Part shown: positions 1 to 7,916 of the stretch, piece after piece
Numbering within the stretch: the stretch's first letter is position 1
Layout of the letters: the number at the start of each line of letters is the position of its first letter
From: Fulvivirga ulvae
Lineage (GTDB): Bacteria; Bacteroidota; Bacteroidia; Cytophagales; Cyclobacteriaceae
Direction: 5' to 3'
Length of the DNA stretch: 64,000 nt
Assembly: GCF_021389975.1 (NCBI RefSeq)
Contig: NZ_CP089981.1
Coordinates: 4,985,501 to 5,049,500, forward strand
The notes under the pieces: generated by a model
What the model was told of the DNA's origin: nothing
The model's database searches: none
What the model saw: the letters and a program-made list of their open reading frames with translations, nothing else
Program-made: the position numbers and the translations under genes

Positions 1-2
1 CT

Positions 3-2687
3 ATTCGTGATGAATACCACCCTCTTGCCGGGGACAAACTCATGAGAAATGATAATGGAAAATTTGTCGATGTTACAAGAGAAAGTGGTATTTATAGCAG
101 TGCTTTAGGTTATGGATTGGGGATAGGATTTGGTGATGTTAATTGGGATGGCTTTCCGGATATTTATATAGGCAATGATTTTCATGAAAATGACTATCTA
201 TATATCAACAATGGTGATGGTACCTTTAGTGAGCAACTGGGGAACCAGATAAATCATACAAGCCGTTTTTCTATGGGTAATGATGTGGCCGATTTTAATA
301 ATGATGGACTTCCAGATATCTTATCCCTGGATATGCTACCTGAAGATCCCGTAATGTTGAAAGCCTCAGCAGCCGAAGACCCCTTTAATATCTATAACTA
401 TAAATTGAAGTATGGTTATGGACACCAATTTGCACGAAATACACTTCAGCTTAACCTCGGGAATAATAATTTTAGTGAGATTGGTTTACTGGCCGGTGTA
501 GCTGCTACAGATTGGAGCTGGTCAGGGCTGTTGGCAGATCTTGATCTTGATGGGTATAAGGATATATACATAGCCAATGGGATAAAGCGCAGATCTAATG
601 ACTTGGACTATATCAACTACATATCGAGTGAGGCTATTCAGCATCGTTTGGAGGGAGACATAAGCAATGAAGATTTGGCATTAATCGAACAGATGCCAGT
701 GGTTAAAATACCCAATTACGTGTTTAAAAATAAGGGTGATCTAACGTTTAAAAATGTATCGAAAGAGTGGGGGCTTAACCAGGAATCATTTTCGAATGGA
801 GCGGCTTATGTAGACCTTGATAATGATGGCGATCTTGACCTTGTGACAAACAATGCGGATCAACCTGCTTTTATCTACAAAAACAGTGCTGCCGATAAAA
901 AAAATAACAACAATAACTATCTTAAAATTAGGCTAGAGGGAGAAGGGGGAAATACACAAGGTATTGGTGCTAAGGTCATTATCCCCCTGTCGAATGGACA
1001 GAAAATAGTCAATGAGGTATACACTACCAGAGGGTACCAGTCAGCAGTGCCTGCAAATATAGTAATAGGACTTGGCGATAAATCTACAGTTGATTCACTA
1101 ATTGTCATTTGGCCGGATCATTCCTTCGATGTGAAACTAAAAGTTAAAGCCAATCAGGAACTCATTATAAAACAAACAGAGGCAAAAGGAAGGTATAGCT
1201 ATAAGGGGCAGGAAAACCTAGCGTTACTGTCTGATATTACAGATAGTTTGAAAATTAACTACAAGCATGAAGAAAATAAATATATAGAGTTCAATAGGGA
1301 GGCTCTGATACCTCACATGTCATCTACTGAAGGTCCGAGAATCGCTGTTGGAGATGTAAATGGAGATGGAAAAGATGATTTTTTTATAGGAGGAGCGAAA
1401 CGGCAGCTAGCTAAATTATTTATTCAGGCTTCAAATGGTTTCGAAGTTTCTGAACAGGCGATTTTCCGCTTGGACAGCCTTAGTGAAGATATTGGTGCTG
1501 AGTTTATTGATGTTGATAATGATAATGATCTTGATCTGGTTATAGTTAGTGGAGGTAACGAGTTTAGATCTCATGATAACCCATTACAATTGAGGCTATA
1601 TACCAATGATGGAAGAGGTCAGTTTTCAAGAAAGAAGGAAGCATTTGAAAATATCTTTTTAACAGGTTCAATAGTTAAAAAATGTGATTTTGATAAAGAT
1701 GGAGACCAGGATGTATTTGTAGGAGGGAGAGTTGTGCCTTGGAATTATGGCTTTACCCCTGAGAGTTTTCTACTTGTTAATGATGGAAAAGGAAACTTCT
1801 CAGATTTAACACCGCCAGGATTAAAAGAGGTAGGCATGGTTAAAGATGCTGCTTGGGCAGATATGGATGGTGATGGCTTTGATGATTTAATTGTTGTTGG
1901 AGAATGGTTCCCGGTAACTGTTTTTCTGAACAAAGATGGTCAGTTGAGTCAAAATAATGCTGTTTCAATAGAAAATTCTAATGGATGGTGGAATGCCATT
2001 CAAGTGGATGATGCTGATAGTGACGGGGATTTAGATCTTATCTGTGGTAATCTGGGTCTTAATTCTAAATTAAAAGCCTCAATAAAGGAGCCTGTTGATT
2101 TGTATGTCAAGGATTTTGATGGTAATGGAAAGGTAGATCATCTGCTTTATCATTATAAAAATGGTAAAAGATATCTTTTTGCAACTAAGGATGAATTAGG
2201 AAGCCAACTTACTGCCATAAAGAGTAAATATGTTAGCTACGCCGAGTTTGCTAAAGCCAAAAATGAAGAAATAATACCTGTGAATCAGCTTGAGGGTGCT
2301 GCTAAGTTAAGTGCGGTTGAATTTAGATCTGGTATCTTTATTAATAACGGTGATATGTCTTTCAAATTTGAGCCCTTACCTACTGAAGCTCAAATGGCTC
2401 CAATTAGTGCATTCAATCTTATTGACTACAATGCAGATGGGCAAAATGATTTGCTTGCAGGAGGTAATTATTTTGATGTGAATATTCAAAGAGGTCGATA
2501 TGATGCGAGCTACGGACTTTTATTAAAAAACACTAATGGAAAATTTATTGCCGTGCCTAATGCACAGTCTGGCCTGGAAATAAAAGGACAAATTCGAGAT
2601 ATCAAAAAGATAAAAGTAGGAGATAGAGAGATCATCCTTGTGGCAAGAAATGATGAGTCAATAAGGGTTTTAACGCTTAAAAAATAG
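3..2687 (+). CDS. CRTAC1-like FG-GAP/VCBS repeat protein with ASPIC/UnbV domain (5' end outside window)
   Basis: The frame is open to the window edge: the codons before the first ATG (base 42) read IRDEYHPLAGDKL and continue smoothly into the family sequence, so the gene starts upstream. The visible 894 residues carry two blocks of calcium-loop-like FG-GAP repeats (DVNWDGFPD, DFNNDGLPD, DLDLDGYKD, DLDNDGDLD; later DVNGDGKDD, DFDKDGDQD, DMDGDGFDD, DADSDGDLD). Between them, near residues 300-390, is an ASPIC/UnbV segment rich in GIGAKV and RGYQSA. Such repeats fold as beta-propellers on exported proteins and probably bind carbohydrate or surface partners; no enzymatic activity is known from the sequence. 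The next gene starts 6 bp downstream, so it is the visible head of an exported cluster with GH65, haloperoxidase and trehalase. Its exact role is unknown. Confidence 0.85.
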   Translation: MRDEYHPLAGDKLMRNDNGKFVDVTRESGIYSSALGYGLGIGFGDVNWDGFPDIYIGNDFHENDYLYINNGDGTFSEQLGNQINHTSRFSMGNDVADFNNDGLPDILSLDMLPEDPVMLKASAAEDPFNIYNYKLKYGYGHQFARNTLQLNLGNNNFSEIGLLAGVAATDWSWSGLLADLDLDGYKDIYIANGIKRRSNDLDYINYISSEAIQHRLEGDISNEDLALIEQMPVVKIPNYVFKNKGDLTFKNVSKEWGLNQESFSNGAAYVDLDNDGDLDLVTNNADQPAFIYKNSAADKKNNNNNYLKIRLEGEGGNTQGIGAKVIIPLSNGQKIVNEVYTTRGYQSAVPANIVIGLGDKSTVDSLIVIWPDHSFDVKLKVKANQELIIKQTEAKGRYSYKGQENLALLSDITDSLKINYKHEENKYIEFNREALIPHMSSTEGPRIAVGDVNGDGKDDFFIGGAKRQLAKLFIQASNGFEVSEQAIFRLDSLSEDIGAEFIDVDNDNDLDLVIVSGGNEFRSHDNPLQLRLYTNDGRGQFSRKKEAFENIFLTGSIVKKCDFDKDGDQDVFVGGRVVPWNYGFTPESFLLVNDGKGNFSDLTPPGLKEVGMVKDAAWADMDGDGFDDLIVVGEWFPVTVFLNKDGQLSQNNAVSIENSNGWWNAIQVDDADSDGDLDLICGNLGLNSKLKASIKEPVDLYVKDFDGNGKVDHLLYHYKNGKRYLFATKDELGSQLTAIKSKYVSYAEFAKAKNEEIIPVNQLEGAAKLSAVEFRSGIFINNGDMSFKFEPLPTEAQMAPISAFNLIDYNADGQNDLLAGGNYFDVNIQRGRYDASYGLLLKNTNGKFIAVPNAQSGLEIKGQIRDIKKIKVGDREIILVARNDESIRVLTLKK

Positions 2688-2693
2688 TGATCA

Positions 2694-4700
2694 ATGAAAA
2701 ACCTGATAGCCGTTTTAATAATCCTTCATACAATTAATGTAAACGCTCAATCCCCCGAAAAATCACCGTGGCACATTGTAGCCAAAGACATCGATCCCAA
2801 TAATTACTATGGAGTTACAATAGCCAATGGTATGGTCGGCATAGTTTCCTCTCCCGAGCCCATGAAAGTCTCGGATGTGGTGCTTAATGGCGTTTATGAC
2901 TACTATCAGAGAGGCAGGGTTTCCAATATCCTCAAAACCTTCAACCATGTGAACATGAACCTCGATGTAGATGGCAGAAGAGTAACTGCCGGAGGTATAA
3001 GTAACTACCGTCAGGTATTGGATATGAAAAAAGCTGTACTGACCACTACTTTTGATGTAGGTGATAAAGTAAGTGTGGAGCATACCATGATGTCGTTAAG
3101 GCATTTGCCATATACCGCACTGACAGTGGTTAAAATCAAAGCCAAAAAAGTAGTTGAAGTGGTGCCTATGAGCGTAATAGAAGCGCCAATCCATTTGGTT
3201 GATGTGAGAAATTACTACAGCGAAATAGACCGTCCTCATGTGAAAGTACCCTTGCTTACTTCCGTAGCACAAAGCCCTTCAGGCAAACACAAAGTGGCTG
3301 CCAGCAACAGTTTTATCTTCCCTGATAAACATGGCCAGGAACCAGATATTATCCATGAAGATTGGGACTACAACATGCACCTGACAAAATTTTATAAAAA
3401 GCTGAAAGCCGGTGAATCGTATGAATTTTCAATTGTCTCCTCAGCCGTTTCTAGTGAGCACTACGAAGACCCTCACAATGAAGCAGAAAGGCTGACTATC
3501 TTCGCTATGTTGGAAGGAAAAGAAAGGTTGTTGAGGCGTCATGAGGCAGCCTGGGAAGAGCTTTGGCAAAGTGACATAGTTATTGAAGGAGAGCTGCAGG
3601 TACAAAAAGATGTACGTTCGGCTCTTTATCATTTATATTCCTTTGCCCGGGAAGGTACTGCCTATAGCCTGTCACCAATGGGCTTATCGGGTTTGGGCTA
3701 CAATGGCCACGTATTTTGGGATACCGAAATGTGGATGTACCCTCCTTTATTGATATTACAGCCCGAAATTGCTAAATCTTTACTCGAGTATAGGTTTCAG
3801 AGACTGGATGCTGCCAGGCAAAACGCCTTCGCCCATGGGTATGATGGAGCCATGTATCCGTGGGAGTCATCTGATGACGGTTCGGAAGACACACCTGTAT
3901 GGGCTTTGACAGGTCCCTTTCAGCATCATATCAGTGGCGATGTTGGCTGGGCTTTCTGGAAATACTACCAGGTTACCCGTGACAAGGAGTGGCTCAGGAC
4001 AAGGGGCTATCCCGTGCTGAAAGAAGTGGCTGATTTCTGGACCAGCAGGGTGGAAAGAAACGGGCCGGGGCAGTATGACATTAAAAATGTGATCGGGGCG
4101 AATGAGTGGCAGGAAAATATCGACAACAATGCCTTTACCAACGGTATGGCCAAAGTGACCCTCAGGTATGCAACGGAGGCGGCAAAAGCCCTTGGTGTCC
4201 AACCCGATCCGGACTGGATGCATGTGGCAGAGAATATCCCTCTTTTGCAATTTCCCGATGGGACTACAAAGGAAAATGCAACTTACAATGGTGAAACGAT
4301 TAAGCAGGCTGATGTTAATTTACTTGCCTTTCCGCTTGATGTAATTTCGGATGAAGCACAGATAAGAAAGGATTTGAAGTACTATGAACCAAGGATGGCC
4401 GCTGACGGACCGGCAATGGGACAGTCCGTGCTGGCAGCACTTTATGCCAGGCTGGGGGATATGGACAAAGCCTATGAGCTTTTTCTGAAAAGCTACAGGC
4501 CGAATGAAGTACCGCCATTTGGTGTTATTTCAGAGACAGCAGGCGGTACGAACCCTTACTTTGCCACCGGAGCCGGAGGCATGCTTCAGGCAGTACTTTC
4601 CGGATTTGGCGGTTTGGAAATAACGGATGAAGGTATAGAGCAAAAGGATAAGCACGTACCTAAACAATGGAAATCCCTGGAAATAAAAGGGTGGAAGTAA
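2694..4700 (+). CDS. Secreted glycoside hydrolase family 65-like enzyme (trehalase/kojibiose/PGGHG type)
   Basis: The 668 residues begin with a Sec signal peptide (MKNLIAVLIILHTINVNAQ), so the enzyme is periplasmic or outer-membrane associated. The catalytic (alpha/alpha)6 barrel shows family marks: GHVFWDTEMWMYPPL near residues 337-351 and IGANEWQENIDNNAF with the probable general acid Glu471. GH65 members hydrolyse or phosphorolyse alpha-glucosides such as trehalose, kojibiose, nigerose or glucosylglycerol. The overall look is of the acid trehalase / protein-glucosylgalactosylhydroxylysine glucosidase branch, which hydrolyses rather than phosphorolyses. An exported enzyme has no use for phosphorolysis, which supports hydrolysis (inference). 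It lies 6 bp after the FG-GAP gene and upstream of a haloperoxidase-like gene and a trehalase. The substrate cannot be fixed from sequence. Confidence 0.85.
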   Translation: MKNLIAVLIILHTINVNAQSPEKSPWHIVAKDIDPNNYYGVTIANGMVGIVSSPEPMKVSDVVLNGVYDYYQRGRVSNILKTFNHVNMNLDVDGRRVTAGGISNYRQVLDMKKAVLTTTFDVGDKVSVEHTMMSLRHLPYTALTVVKIKAKKVVEVVPMSVIEAPIHLVDVRNYYSEIDRPHVKVPLLTSVAQSPSGKHKVAASNSFIFPDKHGQEPDIIHEDWDYNMHLTKFYKKLKAGESYEFSIVSSAVSSEHYEDPHNEAERLTIFAMLEGKERLLRRHEAAWEELWQSDIVIEGELQVQKDVRSALYHLYSFAREGTAYSLSPMGLSGLGYNGHVFWDTEMWMYPPLLILQPEIAKSLLEYRFQRLDAARQNAFAHGYDGAMYPWESSDDGSEDTPVWALTGPFQHHISGDVGWAFWKYYQVTRDKEWLRTRGYPVLKEVADFWTSRVERNGPGQYDIKNVIGANEWQENIDNNAFTNGMAKVTLRYATEAAKALGVQPDPDWMHVAENIPLLQFPDGTTKENATYNGETIKQADVNLLAFPLDVISDEAQIRKDLKYYEPRMAADGPAMGQSVLAALYARLGDMDKAYELFLKSYRPNEVPPFGVISETAGGTNPYFATGAGGMLQAVLSGFGGLEITDEGIEQKDKHVPKQWKSLEIKGWK

Positions 4701-4753
4701 AGAAACAATGGTTCAAGTCTTTAGCGCAGCGGTGACTCGGACCTTACACTAAC

Positions 4754-4769
4754 GAAGTCTTCTGACTTC
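4754..4769. repeat. Small intercistronic stem-loop between GH65 and haloperoxidase genes
   Basis: GAAGTC (4754-4759) and GACTTC (4764-4769) are perfect 6-bp arms around a TTCT loop, in the 94-bp gap. A second, imperfect fold (GGTTCAAGTC with GACTCGGACC, about 4709-4742) precedes it. There is no T-run, so it is not a clear terminator; it may affect mRNA processing or be a worn repeat. Confidence 0.35.
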
Positions 4770-4794
4770 AGCTAAGATTTAAAATAAAGAAGTT

Positions 4795-6135
4795 ATGTTT
4801 AAAAAGTATTTTTTGGTCTTAATGATGATCGTGGCAGTTTCCTGTCGTGATTCGAAGCAGGATGTATCTATTGAAGCAGACAAGCTTCACGATTCTATGC
4901 AGTTACTTAGTGATGTTATCGTCCATGATATCTTTTCGCCACCCGTTGCAAGCCGGATCTATGCCTATACAAGCATAACAGCGTATGAAATTTTGGCCCA
5001 AAATGATTCGAGCTACCGATCATTGGCGGGCCAGCTTAATGGTCTGGAAAGCATACCGGAACCTACAGCAGTAGTTGACTATGATGTAGCTGCTGTTGAG
5101 GGGTTTCTTTTAGCATCCAGAAAGCTGATCTTTTCAGAAGATAAGATCGAAGAGTATCGTCAGCAATGGCATAAGGAACTGCTTGATATGGGACTGGATA
5201 AGGCTATTTATGATAACTCATTAGCCTATGCCCAGCAGGTTGTAGATCATATTTTTAAATGGGCTGATAAAGATAACTATAAAGAAACCCGTACCTTCCA
5301 GAAGTACTCTCTCAGCGATGACCCTGATAAGTGGCAGCCAACGCCACCGGCTTATATTGAAGCCATCGAACCCCACTGGGCTAAAATCAGACCGTTCATT
5401 ATCGATTCAGCCTCTCAGTTTAAGCCAGAGCCTCCAACGGCGTACGACATGACTGAGGGAAGTCCGTTCTATAAAGAAGCTTATGAGGTTTATGAGACAG
5501 GAAAAAAGCTCGATGCAGAACAAAGGGAAATTGCCAGCTTCTGGGACTGCAACCCGTATGTAATGAACGTACACGGTCACGTGATGTTTGCTACCAAAAA
5601 AATTACCCCTGGAGGCCACTGGATAGGTATAGCAAAAATTGCCAGCCAGGTATCGCAGGCGGACCTGATGAAAAGCTCACAAGCCTATGCACTTACCTCC
5701 ATTGCCCTTGCTGATGGGTTTATCAGCTGTTGGGACGAGAAATACAGAAGTAACCTGGTACGTCCCGAAACTGTGATCAACAAATTTATCGATGAGGATT
5801 GGGCCCCTTTGCTGCAAACACCGCCTTTTCCCGAATACTCCAGCGGCCATAGTGTTATCTCAGGAGCTGCGGGCGTAGCGCTAACCTCCATTTACGGAGA
5901 GTCTTTCCATTTTACTGACAGCACTGAGGCCAAATACGGCCTGGCAATCAGAGAATTTGATTCATTTACAGAGGCTTCCGACGAGGCTGCGATCAGCAGG
6001 CTTTATGGAGGCATACACTATATGCCGGCCATTAGAAATGGTGTGAAGCAGGGCAGAGCATTGGGACGGTTTGTTGTTGAAAATATTCAAATGACCAAAC
6101 CCGAAGAAAAACCTAAAGCGACGGCCAGCAAATAA
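4795..6135 (+). CDS. Vanadium-dependent haloperoxidase / PAP2-superfamily lipoprotein
   Basis: The 446-residue protein starts with a lipoprotein signal (lipobox ending VAVSC). It contains the complete vanadate/phosphate-binding signature of the vanadium chloroperoxidase/PAP2 superfamily: K316-x6-R323-P324, then S350-G351-H352, then S401-R402-x5-H408. In vanadium haloperoxidases these residues hold vanadate and the last His coordinates the metal; in acid phosphatases the same residues hold phosphate. Sequence alone does not separate halide oxidation from phosphatase activity, but the length and the long all-helical N-terminal part fit the haloperoxidase side. It follows GH65 and precedes trehalase, all exported. 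Proteins of this type often sit beside FG-GAP/ASPIC proteins in Bacteroidota, so linkage to the first gene is expected. Role in sugar use is unclear. Confidence 0.82.
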   Translation: MFKKYFLVLMMIVAVSCRDSKQDVSIEADKLHDSMQLLSDVIVHDIFSPPVASRIYAYTSITAYEILAQNDSSYRSLAGQLNGLESIPEPTAVVDYDVAAVEGFLLASRKLIFSEDKIEEYRQQWHKELLDMGLDKAIYDNSLAYAQQVVDHIFKWADKDNYKETRTFQKYSLSDDPDKWQPTPPAYIEAIEPHWAKIRPFIIDSASQFKPEPPTAYDMTEGSPFYKEAYEVYETGKKLDAEQREIASFWDCNPYVMNVHGHVMFATKKITPGGHWIGIAKIASQVSQADLMKSSQAYALTSIALADGFISCWDEKYRSNLVRPETVINKFIDEDWAPLLQTPPFPEYSSGHSVISGAAGVALTSIYGESFHFTDSTEAKYGLAIREFDSFTEASDEAAISRLYGGIHYMPAIRNGVKQGRALGRFVVENIQMTKPEEKPKATASK

Positions 6136-6164
6136 ATCCTGACCATATTTAAAATAAGACCAAT

Positions 6165-7799
6165 ATGAAGCGAATCCCCTACTTGTATAAGGCAATAATT
6201 GTCTCGTTGGCTGTTTTGTCGGCATGTAACCAGGCTGCGGAACAGAAGAGCGAGCAGTTTGATTTTTATCAGTCCCCATTTTTTAAAGAAGTGCAGCTTT
6301 CCGGCATTTTTCCGGATTCCAAAACCTTTGTAGACTGTATTCCGAAGCAGCCTCTTGGTGAGATCAATAATTTGTACGAGGCAAAGAAAGGGGAAGAAGG
6401 GTTCGTGCTGAGAGACTTTGTCTTGCAACATTTCGAACTACCGGTAACCCCCGTAACCGGTTTTAAGTCAGATACCTCCAAAACCGTTGTGGAGCATTGC
6501 ACTGACCTCTGGCCTGTACTTACCCGTCAGCCCGATGAGTACGATCCGTTATCATCTTTGATACCGCTGCCGGAGTCTTACATTGTGCCGGGCGGACGAT
6601 TCAGAGAGATATACTACTGGGATAGTTACTTTACCATGGAAGGACTGGTGGAGTCTGGCCAGGCAGAGATGGCAGTAAATATGGTTGATAATTTCTCCTT
6701 TCTTATCGACTCCATCGGCTTTATTCCCAATGGAAACAGAAACTACTATGTAGGAAGGTCTCAGCCTCCTTTTTACTCGCTGATGGTTGATCTTGTAGCA
6801 TCCGGACAGCGTGAGCAGTTTATAGGTTATCTGCCTCAGTTACTTGCAGAGTACAACTTCTGGATGAACGGAGCAGACACCCTAAAGAGCAATTACCCTG
6901 CACATCAGAGAGTAGTTTTAATGCCCGATGGCAGTTTGCTAAACAGGTACTGGGATAACTATGCCTTGCCGAGACCGGAGTCATTCAAACCGGACTACGA
7001 ACTTGTTCATGAAAACAATCTCTCTGCTGAAACCACCTATCGCCACCTGAGAGCCGGGGCAGAGTCAGGATGGGACTACAGCAGCCGGTGGTTTGAAGAC
7101 CACAAATCACTTAAAAGCATTCATACAACAGACATCATTCCAGTCGACCTTAATGCCTTACTCTATCACCTCGAATTGAAGATTGCTCAGGGATATAACT
7201 GGAAAGGGGATTTGCAGAATGCTGACCTCTTCCTCAATAAAGCTGAAAAAAGAAAGCTGGCCATCAACAAATACCTATGGGATGAAGCCGACCAGTTTTA
7301 TGTGGATTATGACTTCGTGAAAGGCCGGAAAACGGGAGTATTGTCACTTGCCGGTGCCTATCCTCTTTTCTTTAGACTGGCCACAAAAGCCCAGGCCAAG
7401 CCTGTGGCAGAACGACTACTGTCTGACTTTCTGAAACCCGGAGGATTTGTAACTACACTCAATGAAACAGGGCAACAATGGGATGCACCCAATGGCTGGG
7501 CACCTCTGCAGTGGATTACAATCAACGGACTGTATTACTATGGCTATGGCGATGAAGGTAATGATGCAGCAGAAAGGTGGCTGAACAGAAACAAGGAAGT
7601 TTACAAAGCCACAGGCAAGATGATGGAAAAGTACAACGTGCTGGACACCATGCTACTGGCAGGAGGAGGGGAGTACCCTTTGCAGGACGGCTTCGGCTGG
7701 ACCAACGGGGTGGCGATTGCCTTGCAGAAAATTTTGTCAGACAGAGACACTGTCAGTGCTATGAAAGCCATGGCGCCCCAAAAGGCCAGCATGCAATAA
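6165..7799 (+). CDS. treA: Trehalase (GH37), lipoprotein
   Basis: Hydrolyses alpha,alpha-trehalose to two glucose molecules. Both family signatures are intact: PGGRFREIYYWDSY at residues 142-155 and QWDAPNGWAPLQW at 438-450. The 544-residue length is normal for a bacterial periplasmic trehalase. The N-terminus (MKRIPYLYKA... LSACNQ) is a lipoprotein signal, so the enzyme is anchored in the periplasm or on the outer membrane. It is the last gene of the plus-strand cluster (29-bp gap from the haloperoxidase gene) and ends before a large inverted repeat. Glucose released here could feed the symporter and ROK kinase encoded at 10.9 and 18.3 kb (inference). Confidence 0.93.
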   Translation: MKRIPYLYKAIIVSLAVLSACNQAAEQKSEQFDFYQSPFFKEVQLSGIFPDSKTFVDCIPKQPLGEINNLYEAKKGEEGFVLRDFVLQHFELPVTPVTGFKSDTSKTVVEHCTDLWPVLTRQPDEYDPLSSLIPLPESYIVPGGRFREIYYWDSYFTMEGLVESGQAEMAVNMVDNFSFLIDSIGFIPNGNRNYYVGRSQPPFYSLMVDLVASGQREQFIGYLPQLLAEYNFWMNGADTLKSNYPAHQRVVLMPDGSLLNRYWDNYALPRPESFKPDYELVHENNLSAETTYRHLRAGAESGWDYSSRWFEDHKSLKSIHTTDIIPVDLNALLYHLELKIAQGYNWKGDLQNADLFLNKAEKRKLAINKYLWDEADQFYVDYDFVKGRKTGVLSLAGAYPLFFRLATKAQAKPVAERLLSDFLKPGGFVTTLNETGQQWDAPNGWAPLQWITINGLYYYGYGDEGNDAAERWLNRNKEVYKATGKMMEKYNVLDTMLLAGGGEYPLQDGFGWTNGVAIALQKILSDRDTVSAMKAMAPQKASMQ

Positions 7800-7819
7800 T
7801 TTTATCGTTGAAAGCAATT

Positions 7820-7894
7820 AAAAGCTGTATCAAAATCTTAGCGATCATCTGAAATTACCAATCAGCTGACTGTTGAAATTTTGATACAGCTTTT
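7820..7894. terminator. Perfect 17-bp inverted repeat between converging genes, probable bidirectional terminator
   Basis: The left arm 7820-7836 (AAAAGCTGTATCAAAAT) and the right arm 7878-7894 are exact reverse complements, separated by 41 nt. The arms end in A4 and T4, so both strands would give a stem followed by U residues. It lies between the end of trehalase and the end of the minus-strand lipoprotein gene, where a bidirectional terminator is expected. The long loop is unusual. Confidence 0.6.
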
Positions 7895-7916
7895 GCGAAA
7901 TGATTAATGACGTACT

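Noticed and set aside
4709..4742. GGTTCAAGTC resembling a tRNA T-arm
   Set aside because: No acceptor, D or anticodon stems fit around it.
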